The notes under the pieces: model-generated
What the model was told of the DNA's origin: nothing
Databases searched by the model: none
Seen by the model: only the letters and a program-made list of their open reading frames with translations
Program-made: the position numbers and the translations under genes
Part shown: positions 53,146 through 61,725 of the stretch, in pieces
How the letters are laid out: each line of letters starts with the position of its first letter
How positions within the stretch are numbered: position 1 is the stretch's first letter
Assembly: GCF_000266905.1 (NCBI RefSeq)
Contig: NC_018027.1
Span: forward strand, 3,100,001 to 3,164,000
DNA: 64,000 nt
Source: Mycolicibacterium chubuense NBB4
GTDB taxonomy: Bacteria; Actinomycetota; Actinomycetes; Mycobacteriales; Mycobacteriaceae
Direction of reading: 5' to 3'

Positions 53146-54278
53146 CTCAGGCGCTCCCCGGTGTCGGGATCGAACAGGTAGACGCGCTCGGCTGCCGCGG
53201 TCACGGTCACCTCTTGCTCGGTGTCGAAGTCCTCCTCGGCGGGAGTCTGGACCACCAGACCTTCCTCGATGCCCGCCACCGTACTCGTCGCCAAGCCGAA
53301 CTCCAGAAGGTGCTCGAAGTACGCGACGGTCGCCGCGAGGCCCCCGGGCCCGCCCGTCCCGCGGGCCGTCAACGAGCAGTCCTGCGGCCGCAGACCCACG
53401 GTGACCCGCGCGCCCTCGGCCACTCCGGTCACCACGGTGTCCAGATAACCTGCGCCGGAACCGATCTCGACGCGAACCCGGCCCTCGTGCAGACGCGCGA
53501 TGCCGGGGACCACGTTGATCTGGGGCTCGCCGACGAATCCGGCGACGAACAGGTTGGCCGGATCGTCGAACACCTCGTCCGGCGTGCCGAACTGCTGCAC
53601 CACGCCGCCGTCCATGACGGCGAGCCGGTCGGCCAGCGACAGCGCCTCGACCTGGTCGTGGGTCACCACGATCGTGGTGTAGCCGAATTCGCGCTGCAGG
53701 ACCTTCAACTCACGGCGGACGCGGTTGCGTGCCGAGGCGTCGAGGTGGCTCAGCGGCTCGTCGAGCAGCAGCACCGGTGGATTGCGGACCAGGGCGCGGG
53801 CCAGCGCAACGCGTTGCTTCTGCCCGCTGGACAGCCCCGCGGGCCGCAGGTCCATCAGGTCGTCCATCTCGAGCCGCTCGCTGATCGACGACACCATCTT
53901 CTCGGCGCCCTTGACCTTGCGCGCCTTCAGCCCGTAGAGCAGGTTGTCGCGAACCGACAGCGGCGGATAGAGCGCGTAGCTCTCGAAGCCGACGCCGATC
54001 CCGCGCTTGGCCGCCGGAAGCTGGGAGATCTCGCGGTCACCGATCTTGATGGAGCCGCTGGTGACGGTCTCCAGGCCTGCGATCATGCGCAGCGTGGTCG
54101 TCTTCCCGCAACCCGACGGACCCAGCAGCGCGACCAGTTCGCCCGGCTCGATCGCGAGGTTGATGCCCTTGACCGCCGTCACTGACTCCCTTCCCCGGGA
54201 GGCGTAGGTCTTGACCAGGTCTCGCAGCGTCAGGCTCTGCGCGGTCTGCTGCGTGGTCTTCTCGATCGTGGCACTCAC
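53142..54278 (-). CDS. ABC polyol/sugar transporter, ATP-binding protein 2
   Basis: 378 residues from GTG 54278, whose GTGA overlaps the stop of the first ATPase. It has Walker A 'GPSGCGKT', signature '[15 protein letters not shown]', Walker B 'LLLDEPLSHLD', H-loop 'VVTHDQVEA', and a C-terminal TOBE domain. The Q-loop reads 'VGFESYALYPPLSV': Glu stands where Gln is normal. The same change occurs in the partner ATPase. With it, it should form a heterodimeric motor for the two permeases. Sequence resembles the GlpS/GlpT pair of the glycerol importer family. Confidence 0.87.
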   Translation of the reverse strand: MSATIEKTTQQTAQSLTLRDLVKTYASRGRESVTAVKGINLAIEPGELVALLGPSGCGKTTTLRMIAGLETVTSGSIKIGDREISQLPAAKRGIGVGFESYALYPPLSVRDNLLYGLKARKVKGAEKMVSSISERLEMDDLMDLRPAGLSSGQKQRVALARALVRNPPVLLLDEPLSHLDASARNRVRRELKVLQREFGYTTIVVTHDQVEALSLADRLAVMDGGVVQQFGTPDEVFDDPANLFVAGFVGEPQINVVPGIARLHEGRVRVEIGSGAGYLDTVVTGVAEGARVTVGLRPQDCSLTARGTGGPGGLAATVAYFEHLLEFGLATSTVAGIEEGLVVQTPAEEDFDTEQEVTVTAAAERVYLFDPDTGERLR

Positions 54279-55378
54279 CGGACCGCCTCCAGGGTCTCTT
54301 CGCTCAGCCTGCTGGTGTCCCCCTCGCCCGGGGAGAACACGTGGACGTCGGATTCGGCGATCCGCATCGTCACGTTGTCGCCTTCGCCGACGCCGTGGCG
54401 GCCGGAGGTCAGCGCGATGAGCTGTGCGCCTCCGACGTCCACGGTGAGCTCGATGTTGCGGCCCAACCGCTCGGCGAGCAGGACGCGACCGCGCAGCGAG
54501 CCCTCGCGGCTGGTGACGTGAAGGTCGCACGGCCGCAGGCCGACCCGAACCCGGTCACCTCGATTGCAGGGCACGTCGGCGGGGATCGGGACGTCGAGTG
54601 ATCCGTCCCCGAGACGGATCCGGCCGTCGTCGACCACTCCGTCGAGGAGGTTGATCTCCGGCTGTCCGAGGGAGCGCGCGACGAAGGTGTCGGCGGGCCG
54701 TCGCCAGATCTCGTCGGGCGTGCCGATCTGCATCAGCCGGCCTTCCCGCATCACCGCGATGCGGTCGCCGAGGGCGAGCGCCTCCTGATAATCGTGGGTG
54801 ACGTAGACGGTGGTGGTGTTCGACATCGCGCCCAGTTGCTTGAGTTCGGCGCGCATCGCGGCCCGAAGCTTCGCGTCGAGGTGGCTCAGTGGCTCGTCGA
54901 GCAGATAGACGTCGGCGGGGCGCACCAGCACGCGGCCCAGTGCCACCCGCTGGCGCTGGCCGTTCGACAGCTCGCGGGGCAGACGGTTCTTCAGGTGGTC
55001 GATGCCCAGCGTCGTGGTGACCTGGTGGATCCGCGTGGCCTGTTCGTCGGCCGAGTACCTGCCGGTACGACCGGATTTCAGCGGCGACGCCAGGTTCTCG
55101 GCGACCGTCTTCTGCGGGTAGAGCGCGTAGCTCTCGAACGCCATCGCGACGTTGCGGTGATACGGCTCCACCCTCGTCATGTCGACTCCGCCGATCGAGA
55201 CCGCGCCCGAGTCGATGTCCACCAGACCGGCGATGGACTTGAGCGTGGTCGTCTTCCCGGCGCCGCTGGGACCGAGGATCACGAAGAACTCCCCGTCGGC
55301 GATGTCGAGCGACAGGTCGTCGACGGCGGTGACCTTCTTGTAGGTCTTGCGGATGTCAGAAACCGTTACCGTGGCCAT
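54275..55378 (-). CDS. ABC polyol/sugar transporter, ATP-binding protein 1
   Basis: 367 residues from ATG 55378, overlapping the permease stop by one base. It has Walker A 'GPSGAGKT', signature 'LSNGQRQRVALGRVL' (Asn for Gly), Walker B 'VYLLDEPLSHLD', H-loop 'YVTHDYQEA' and a TOBE domain. The Q-loop is 'MAFESYALYPQKTV', with Glu in place of Gln. Two different ATPases encoded side by side with two permeases is unusual among CUT1-type importers, but known for the glycerol importer GlpSTPQV. Confidence 0.87.
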   Translation of the reverse strand: MATVTVSDIRKTYKKVTAVDDLSLDIADGEFFVILGPSGAGKTTTLKSIAGLVDIDSGAVSIGGVDMTRVEPYHRNVAMAFESYALYPQKTVAENLASPLKSGRTGRYSADEQATRIHQVTTTLGIDHLKNRLPRELSNGQRQRVALGRVLVRPADVYLLDEPLSHLDAKLRAAMRAELKQLGAMSNTTTVYVTHDYQEALALGDRIAVMREGRLMQIGTPDEIWRRPADTFVARSLGQPEINLLDGVVDDGRIRLGDGSLDVPIPADVPCNRGDRVRVGLRPCDLHVTSREGSLRGRVLLAERLGRNIELTVDVGGAQLIALTSGRHGVGEGDNVTMRIAESDVHVFSPGEGDTSRLSEETLEAVR

Positions 55379-56271
55379 CAGGCCTTCACCGCCCCGAATG
55401 ACAGGCCCCGCACCAGGTATCGCTGAATGGTGAGCGCGAGGACGAGTGGTGGCAGTGCGGCGATCAGCGCCGCGGCTGCCGTGAGGTTGTAGTACGCCTG
55501 CCCGCCACCGCCGAGGAACTTCGTGATCGCGACGGTCACCGTGCCGGCGTTGCTGTCGGCCAGGATGAGCGGGAAGACGTAGTTGTTCCAGGCGAAGATG
55601 AACGCCAGCAGCGCGGCGGCGGCGATGCCCGGCCGCACGATGGGCAGCGCGACCATCAGGAAGGCGCGGCGGCGGGTGTAGCCGTCCAGCAGCGCCGCCT
55701 GCTCCAGGTCCTCGGGCAGATCCTGGAAGTAGGACCGCAGGATCCACACCACCAGCGGCATCGTCACCAGCTGCAGCACCCAGATCATGCCGACCTTGGT
55801 GTCGAACAGCCCGATCTGGTTGTAGATGACGAACAGCGGCACGATCACCATCAGTTCGGGCGCGAACCGGAACGACAGCATCTGGAACATCAGGTCGTTG
55901 GAACCCTTGTACTGCCAGCGCCCGGCGGCGTAGGCGGCCGGGATACCGATGACCAGCGACACGATGACCGCGCCACCGCAGTTGAGCAGGCTGGTCAGCA
56001 GCGAGGCCTTGAAGTCGACGCTGGTCATCCGGGTGCCCTTGTCGGACAACACCGTTGCGAAGTTCGACCACGTCGGGCTGAAGGAGAAGTAGGTCGTCGT
56101 CTGCTGCTCCGCGTTCTTCAGCGCCAGCATCAGCATCCAGAAGATCGGGAACAGCGAGAACACGAACCAGAAGATCAGCCCGATGTCGGCGGCCACGGCG
56201 CCGATCGACCACCGCTTCTGGCCGGGGAGCAGTTCTGCCCGGGAGGGGGCGAGTGCCTTGAAACTGGGCAT
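55378..56271 (-). CDS. ABC polyol/sugar transporter, permease (MalG type)
   Basis: 297 residues with six predicted transmembrane helices. The EAA loop reads 'EQAALLDGYTRRRAFLMVALP', with 'PLVVWILRSYFQDLPEDLE' just before it, as in MalG/UgpE proteins. It follows the MalF-type gene by one base and overlaps the ATPase start. Basic N-terminus ('AELLPGQKRW') faces the cytoplasm. Confidence 0.9.
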   Translation of the reverse strand: MPSFKALAPSRAELLPGQKRWSIGAVAADIGLIFWFVFSLFPIFWMLMLALKNAEQQTTTYFSFSPTWSNFATVLSDKGTRMTSVDFKASLLTSLLNCGGAVIVSLVIGIPAAYAAGRWQYKGSNDLMFQMLSFRFAPELMVIVPLFVIYNQIGLFDTKVGMIWVLQLVTMPLVVWILRSYFQDLPEDLEQAALLDGYTRRRAFLMVALPIVRPGIAAAALLAFIFAWNNYVFPLILADSNAGTVTVAITKFLGGGGQAYYNLTAAAALIAALPPLVLALTIQRYLVRGLSFGAVKA

Positions 56272-56272
56272 G

Positions 56273-57229
56273 TTACGACTCCGCTCCGGCAGCGCGGCGC
56301 TGCGCCTTTCCTAGCACGCTGACCAGGTAGCGCGCGGTGATGAACACGATGATCCACAGCAGCAGCATGTAGGTGCTGCCCCGTGAGTAGTCGAGATTGA
56401 TGATCGAGTCCTCGAACGCCCCGATCTGCAGCGTGCGCGTCGCGACGCCGGGGCCGCCGGCGGTCAGCACGTAGATGTGGTCGAACACCTTGAGGTTGTC
56501 CATGAACCGGAAGATCACCGCGACCAGGATGTAGGGCCACAGCATCGGGAGCATCAGCTTGCGGAACATGTAGAACCAGTTGGCCCCGTCGACCTCGGAC
56601 GCCTCGAACGGTTCCTTGGGCAGCGACCGGATGCCGGCCAGCACCAGGATCGCGACGAACGGGGTGAAGATCCAGACGTCGACCAGGATCACCGAGAGGA
56701 GCGCGTGGTTGGCCGACAGCCAGTCGAACGTGTTCCCCAGTCCCAGAACGTGGTTGAGAATGCCGAACTGCGGGTTGAACATCAGCTTCCAGATCACGCC
56801 CGCGATCACCGGCGCGATCATCAGCGGCAGGATGAGCACCTTCTCGAAGATCTTGCCGAGGATGCTCGACCGGTTGAGCAGCAGCGCCAACCCGACGCCG
56901 AGCACCGTTTCGACCGCGGTGGCGGCGACCGCGAAGATCGCGGTGACCTTGACGCTCTGCCAGAACACCTGGTCGCCGAGCACGGACTTGAAGTTCTTGA
57001 ACCAGACGAAGTGCGGGTCGGGATTCACCGCGGCGTAGTTCAGGAACGCGTAGTACGCGCCGACGACGAACGGGTACAGGATGCCGATGACGATCACCAG
57101 CGCGGGGATCGACAGCAGATACGGCCGCAGCCTGCGCCGCCAGGGCGGCACCTCGGGAAGCTTGCGCCCGCCGGGCGCACTGGGCCGGTCGGCGGTGGTG
57201 GTCGGAGCCTTGGAGGTCTGAGTGGTCAT
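56273..57229 (-). CDS. ABC polyol/sugar transporter, permease (MalF type)
   Basis: 318 residues. A Pro/Lys-rich N-terminus precedes six or seven predicted helices. The EAA loop is 'PFEASEVDGANWFYMFRKLMLP'-like (E-A-S-x-x-D-G). 'VILVDVWIFTPFVAILVLAGI' is typical of UgpA/MalF. It lies directly downstream of the binding-protein gene (11 bp) and before the MalG-type gene. Confidence 0.9.
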   Translation of the reverse strand: MTTQTSKAPTTTADRPSAPGGRKLPEVPPWRRRLRPYLLSIPALVIVIGILYPFVVGAYYAFLNYAAVNPDPHFVWFKNFKSVLGDQVFWQSVKVTAIFAVAATAVETVLGVGLALLLNRSSILGKIFEKVLILPLMIAPVIAGVIWKLMFNPQFGILNHVLGLGNTFDWLSANHALLSVILVDVWIFTPFVAILVLAGIRSLPKEPFEASEVDGANWFYMFRKLMLPMLWPYILVAVIFRFMDNLKVFDHIYVLTAGGPGVATRTLQIGAFEDSIINLDYSRGSTYMLLLWIIVFITARYLVSVLGKAQRRAAGAES

Positions 57230-57240
57230 GGGCCGGGCTC

Positions 57241-58671
57241 CTAGAGGTTGACCTTGGACGTGTTGGTCTTGGCGAGGCTGCGCAGACGGCTCGCGGCGTC
57301 GTCACCGCCGTAGATGTCCTGCAGCGCGACCGCCCAGTTCTGGGTGGTGTCGAAGAACTTCTTCTGCGGCGTGAACTGGATCTTCGACTGGCCGATGACC
57401 GTCTCGAAGGTGTCGAGGTAACCGAACTGGTCGGCGGCGACCTTCTTGAACGTGGTGTCGAACACCGACTTGCGCACCGGGTCGGCGTACGTGCCGCCCT
57501 GCACCGCCTTGTTCATCGAGTCCTTGCCGGTAGCCCACTGGATGAACAGCCACGCCGGGAGCTTGTTGCGCGAGTTCGCGCTCATCGCCCAGCTCCACGT
57601 CCACAGGTTGGTCTTGTAGTTGCCGTCGGGACCCGCGGGCCCGGGGTACCACGCGAGGTTGCCGGCCTCCTTGCTGGCGCCCGGCTTGTTCTTCGGGTAG
57701 GTCGCGCTGTCGGCGTCGTACACCATCATCGCCTTGCCGTCGCCGAGATCGCCTGTGGCGTTCGGATAGTCGTAGGTGGTCCACGACGTGGGGCCGGCCT
57801 TGTGCTGCATCTCGATCCACTTCTTGGTGAACTCGATCGCCTTGTCGCTGTCCATCTCGGCGATCAGCTCGGACCCGTTCCACGTGTAGTCGACCGCACC
57901 CTCCCGGGTGTACTGCGTCATGAAGCCGGGGTGGATCGTGGCCCACGACTTCGAGCCTCTGGTGGCGATGCCGTAGCGGTTGGCCGAACGGTCCGTCAGG
58001 TCGACCGCGAGCTGGATGAAGTCGTCGAGCCGGTCGGGCAGCTTGGTGATGCCCCGCTGATCGAAGTAGGCCTTGTTGTAGGCGACGACGTTGTTCTCGA
58101 AGCCCCACGGGATCGCCCACTGCCCGCCGGTGCCGAGCGGATCGCCGAGTGTGAAGTCCCACCGAGTGGAGGTGCGCAGACCTTCGAAGATGTCCTCGAA
58201 GTCGTACTCGGCGTTGGTGGCGGAGCTGTTCTTCAACCACGGGTCGAGATTCTCGATCCAGCCCGGCGGGCCGTACTGCCAGATGAAGTAGGCGCCCAGC
58301 ATGAAGGCGTCGTGCTTACCGGACCCGCCCGCCAGCTCGGTGTTGAGCTTGGTGAAGTAGTCGGCCTCGGGCACCAGGTCGACGTTGACGTTGATGCCGG
58401 TGAGCTCGGTGAACTCCTTGAGCAGCGGCTGGTACGAGAGCTGGTAGGGGTGCGGCGTCTGCAGGATGTTGATCGTCGACCCGGCGGACTTGCGCCAGTC
58501 GAACCCGCCGGTGACCGCATCGGCGCCGTTGGGCAGCGAAGGCTTGCCACCCACGCCGCATGCGCTCAGCACCGGCACACTGGCCGCGGCGGCCCCGGCC
58601 GCACCCAGCGCGGCGAGCATCTGCCGGCGCGACAGCTGCGGTCCGCGAGCGGAATTCGAGAAGAGACTCAT
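57241..58671 (-). CDS. ABC polyol/sugar transporter, substrate-binding lipoprotein
   Basis: 476 residues from ATG 58671. Twin-arginine signal 'LSRRQMLAALGAAGAAAASV' and lipobox 'LSAC' mark it as a Tat-exported lipoprotein. It is a large cluster-D type binding protein: 'INILQTPHPYQLSYQPLLKEF', 'DAFMLGAYFIWQYGPPGW' and 'AIPWGFENNVVAYNKAYF'. Several Trp residues (W-S-W near 'LWTWSWAMS') likely stack on the polyol. It is the second gene of the operon, after the dehydrogenase. Confidence 0.88.
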   Translation of the reverse strand: MSLFSNSARGPQLSRRQMLAALGAAGAAAASVPVLSACGVGGKPSLPNGADAVTGGFDWRKSAGSTINILQTPHPYQLSYQPLLKEFTELTGINVNVDLVPEADYFTKLNTELAGGSGKHDAFMLGAYFIWQYGPPGWIENLDPWLKNSSATNAEYDFEDIFEGLRTSTRWDFTLGDPLGTGGQWAIPWGFENNVVAYNKAYFDQRGITKLPDRLDDFIQLAVDLTDRSANRYGIATRGSKSWATIHPGFMTQYTREGAVDYTWNGSELIAEMDSDKAIEFTKKWIEMQHKAGPTSWTTYDYPNATGDLGDGKAMMVYDADSATYPKNKPGASKEAGNLAWYPGPAGPDGNYKTNLWTWSWAMSANSRNKLPAWLFIQWATGKDSMNKAVQGGTYADPVRKSVFDTTFKKVAADQFGYLDTFETVIGQSKIQFTPQKKFFDTTQNWAVALQDIYGGDDAASRLRSLAKTNTSKVNL

Positions 58672-58685
58672 CGGATGTCTTTCGT

Positions 58686-59774
58686 TCACGCGGGGATCAG
58701 GGAGACCTTGACCGATTCCTTGCCGCTGGCCACCAGGTCCAGCCCTTTCTGGAACTCGGTGAGCGGAAGCTGATGGGTACAGATCCGATCCATCGGCAGG
58801 ACACCGGATTCGATCATCCTGATCGCGGCCGGCCAGCAGTAGGGACCCAGGTGCGCACCCAGGACGTCGAGTTCCTTGTCGTCGCTGATGATGCTCCAGT
58901 CCACCGAGACGTCGCTGCCGAACACGCCGTACTCGACGTAGCGGCCCAGCTTGCGTAACAGGTTGAGGCCCTGGGGAACCGCCGTTGGATGCCCGGTACC
59001 TTCCAGGTAGACGTCGGCGCCGTAACCGTCCGTGAGGTCCTTGACGATCGCCACCGGGTCCTGCTCGGCGATGTTGATGGTGATGTCGGCACCGCACGCC
59101 TTGGCGAGCTCGAGCTTCTCCGGCGCCATGTCCAGGGCGATCACGTGCATCGGGTTCTTGGCGCGCGCGCCGGCGACCATACCGAGGCCGATCGGACCGC
59201 ACCCGGCGACGACGACGGTGTCCTCGAACAGGATCTGCGCGCGCTCCACGGCGTGCAGCGAGCACGACAGCGGCTCGGCGAAGGCAGCGTGGTGTGGTGC
59301 CACGTCGCCGGAAACCTTGTGCACCAAGGCTTCCGCCGGATACACCATGTAGCTGGCCATCGCACCGGGGGTGCGCCGCTTGAAGCCGTAGAGGTCGTGC
59401 GGCTGGCACATGTGGTACTGGCCGCGTTTGCAGAAGCGGCATTCCCAGCAGGGCACGATCTGCTCGGAGACCACCCGGTCACCGACGGCGATCCCCCACC
59501 GCGTCGCGGCCTGGTCGTCGAGTTCGACGACCCTGCCCACGAATTCGTGACCCGGGATCACCATGGTCTCGGCCCACGCGGGCCGGTTCTCGTCACCCCA
59601 GAATTTCGCCGCGCCGTGATAGCACTTCAGGTCGCTGGCGCAGATGCCGACCGCCTCGACCTTGATCAGTGCTTCGCCCGGACCGCGCTGGGGTACGGCG
59701 ACCTCCTCGAGCCGGTAATCGTGGGGCCCGTGGCAGACGACTGCCTGCATTTTCTCGGGAATCTGAGCGGCCAT
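58686..59774 (-). CDS. Zinc-dependent polyol dehydrogenase (MDR family)
   Basis: 362 residues. It has the catalytic-zinc Cys in 'VGICASDLKCYHG', 'PGHEFVGRVVELD', the structural-zinc Cys cluster in 'PCWECRFCKRGQYHMCQ', and the Rossmann motif 'AGCGPIGLGMVAGA'. The Asp after beta-2 ('ALDMAPEKL') favours NAD. Family: sorbitol/threonine/threitol dehydrogenases; the sequence and context resemble L-threitol/erythritol dehydrogenase of M. smegmatis. First gene of the eight-gene operon. It would oxidise the imported polyol to a ketose. Confidence 0.82.
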   Translation of the reverse strand: MAAQIPEKMQAVVCHGPHDYRLEEVAVPQRGPGEALIKVEAVGICASDLKCYHGAAKFWGDENRPAWAETMVIPGHEFVGRVVELDDQAATRWGIAVGDRVVSEQIVPCWECRFCKRGQYHMCQPHDLYGFKRRTPGAMASYMVYPAEALVHKVSGDVAPHHAAFAEPLSCSLHAVERAQILFEDTVVVAGCGPIGLGMVAGARAKNPMHVIALDMAPEKLELAKACGADITINIAEQDPVAIVKDLTDGYGADVYLEGTGHPTAVPQGLNLLRKLGRYVEYGVFGSDVSVDWSIISDDKELDVLGAHLGPYCWPAAIRMIESGVLPMDRICTHQLPLTEFQKGLDLVASGKESVKVSLIPA

Positions 59775-59830
59775 CGCGAGTTCCTCCCTCTGTGTTCGCA
59801 GTCACAGTATCGAAGCCCGTGCACATCTGT

Positions 59831-59846
59831 CCAGAACGAATGTTCA
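59831..59846. promoter_or_regulatory. Direct-repeat operator, copy 1 (CCAGAACGAATGTTCA)
   Basis: Lies in the 117-bp gap between the divergent dehydrogenase and regulator genes. 13 of 16 bases match copy 2 at 59859. Probable binding site of the SorC/DeoR-type regulator. Confidence 0.6.
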
Positions 59847-59858
59847 ACAGAATTCTTT

Positions 59859-59874
59859 CCAGAGCAGATGTTCA
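59859..59874. promoter_or_regulatory. Direct-repeat operator, copy 2 (CCAGAGCAGATGTTCA)
   Basis: Second copy of the 16-mer, 28 bp (under three turns) from the first and 18 bp before the regulator start. Binding here would also repress the regulator gene itself. Confidence 0.6.
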
Positions 59875-59891
59875 GTGTCATACTCACTCGC

Positions 59892-60935
59892 ATGCCCAGG
59901 TCGGCCCAGCCCACCCCCTCTGCAGCGAAGTCGGAGGGTGTCGCGGCCGAGGCCGAAGGCAGCCATTTCCCGCCGACGCTCCTCTACACCGCCGCGCGGC
60001 TCTACTACGAGGACGAGGCGACCCAGGCCGAGATCGCCCAGCAGCTCGGGACGAGCCGGGCGACGGTGAGCAGGCTGCTCGCCGAGGCCAAGCGCCAGGG
60101 CATCGTCCGCATCGAGGTCGTCCCCCCAGCCCAGGCGCAGCCGACGGAGCTGGCCGACCGCCTCGCGCGCGCGCTCAACCTGAACACTGTGTACCTGTCG
60201 CCGCCCCTGCCGGCACCCGGCCCGGGCCGCACCGTCGTCGACGTCATGGGGCGCGTCCTGGCGCCCGCCACCGGACGCGCGCTCAGTGAAGCGGGCCTGC
60301 TGCCGGGCGACGTCCTGCTGGTCTCCTCGGGACGCACGGTCTACGAGCTGGCCCAGCACGAGCTCACCCCGCTGCCCGGCGTCATCGTCGCCCCCACCGT
60401 CGGCGGCAACGATCAGCCCTATGAGTGGTACCAGACCAACGAGATCACCCGGCTCGTGGCCAACCGCGTCGGCGGGCGCGCCAATTACCTGTTCGCACCG
60501 GCGCTTCCGGGGCCGGCGCTCTACGAGTCGCTGCTGGAGGATCCGAGCATCCAGCGCGTGTTGCACCAGTGGCCGCACGCCCGGTGCGCCCTCATGGGCG
60601 TGGGCGCACCCCCGCTCACCCGCACCGACATCCCGCAGTTCGTGCCCACCGGGTCGGGCTCACTGCGCTTCGCCGTGGGCGACGTGTGCTCGCGCTTCTA
60701 CGACCGCAACGGCGAGGCCGTCTCGTTCGACGGGATGGAACGGCTGATCGCGCTGGAACTCGAAGTGCTCAAGCACATTCCGGTCACGATCGCGGTGGCG
60801 GTGGGCCGGGACAAGGTCGAGTCGATCGCCGCCGGGGCGCGCGGCGGCTACTTCAACCGGCTGGTCACCGACCCCGCCACCGCGGAGGCACTGCTCGAGG
60901 CCAGCGAGGTCGATTCACGCAAGGAGGTTTCATGA
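59892..60935 (+). CDS. SorC/DeoR-type sugar-responsive transcriptional regulator
   Basis: 347 residues from ATG 59892. The N-terminal helix-turn-helix is 'ARLYYEDEATQAEIAQQLGT', then 'SRATVSRLLAEAKRQGIVRIEV'. Residues about 95-345 are the SorC sugar-binding domain with 'LLVSSGRTVYELAQ', 'VGGNDQPYEWYQTNEITRLVA' (split) and 'RGGYFNRLVTDPATAEALL'. SorC proteins sense phosphorylated sugars. It is divergent from the polyol operon and coupled to the SDR downstream (ATGA), so it is the likely local regulator responding to a pathway sugar phosphate. Confidence 0.87.
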   Translation: MPRSAQPTPSAAKSEGVAAEAEGSHFPPTLLYTAARLYYEDEATQAEIAQQLGTSRATVSRLLAEAKRQGIVRIEVVPPAQAQPTELADRLARALNLNTVYLSPPLPAPGPGRTVVDVMGRVLAPATGRALSEAGLLPGDVLLVSSGRTVYELAQHELTPLPGVIVAPTVGGNDQPYEWYQTNEITRLVANRVGGRANYLFAPALPGPALYESLLEDPSIQRVLHQWPHARCALMGVGAPPLTRTDIPQFVPTGSGSLRFAVGDVCSRFYDRNGEAVSFDGMERLIALELEVLKHIPVTIAVAVGRDKVESIAAGARGGYFNRLVTDPATAEALLEASEVDSRKEVS

Positions 60936-61723
60936 CGACGGCCGCCGACCCGAGGTATGCGGGGGCGCTGCGCCTCGACGGCAAGCGGGCGCTGATCACC
61001 GGAGCCGGAAAGGGCATCGGCGCCGACATCGCCCGTGCTTTCGCCTCCGCGGGCGCCGACCTGGTGCTCAGCGGCCGGGACGAGGGCGAGCTCGGCCGGG
61101 CCGCCGCCGCACTGCACGACGAGTTCGGAGTCGACGTGCACTCGGCCGCAGTCGATCTGGCGCGCGCCGACGGCCCGGACACCCTGGCGGGCATGGCGGC
61201 GGACGCACTCGGCGGCCTCGACATCCTGGTCAACAACGCCGGGGTCTCGTACCCGGAGTCGGTCGTCGATACCACCGCCGAGGCGTTCGACGCCACGATC
61301 GCCGTCAACCTGCGCGCCCCGGCGCTACTGGCCGCACGGGTCGGCGCGCAGATGGTCGCGCAGGGGACGGGCGGCGCGATCGTCACCGTCGCATCGGCGG
61401 CGGCACTCGCCCCGTTGCCGGACCACTACGCGTACTGCGCATCGAAAGCGGGCCTGGTGATGGCGACCAAGGTGCTGGCCCGGGAGCTCGGGCCGCACGG
61501 CATCCGCGCCAACTCGGTGTGCCCGACGGTGGTTCTGACCGAGATGGGACAGCGGGTGTGGGGCGAGGAGGCCAAGGCTGCGCCGATGATCGCCCGGATT
61601 CCCCTGGGCCGCTTCGCGGTTCCCCATGAGGTGTCGGATGCGGTGGTGTGGCTGTGCTCGGACGCGGCGAGCATGATCAACGGCGCCGACATCGCCGTCG
61701 ACGGCGGCTACACGATGGGCTGA
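60932..61723 (+). CDS. SDR polyol dehydrogenase (D-threitol dehydrogenase-like)
   Basis: 263 residues from ATG 60932 (GGAGG upstream), overlapping the regulator stop. Classical SDR: 'TGAGKGIGADIARAF', 'VNNAGVSYPESV', catalytic 'VASAAAL' and 'YCASKAGLVMA'. 'GADIAVDGGYTMG' closes the C-terminus. Context with the polyol importer and kinase suggests oxidation of a polyol to ketose, as DthD does for D-threitol. It is convergent with the FGGY kinase, 2 bp apart. Confidence 0.82.
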   Translation: MTTAADPRYAGALRLDGKRALITGAGKGIGADIARAFASAGADLVLSGRDEGELGRAAAALHDEFGVDVHSAAVDLARADGPDTLAGMAADALGGLDILVNNAGVSYPESVVDTTAEAFDATIAVNLRAPALLAARVGAQMVAQGTGGAIVTVASAAALAPLPDHYAYCASKAGLVMATKVLARELGPHGIRANSVCPTVVLTEMGQRVWGEEAKAAPMIARIPLGRFAVPHEVSDAVVWLCSDAASMINGADIAVDGGYTMG

Positions 61724-61725
61724 TT

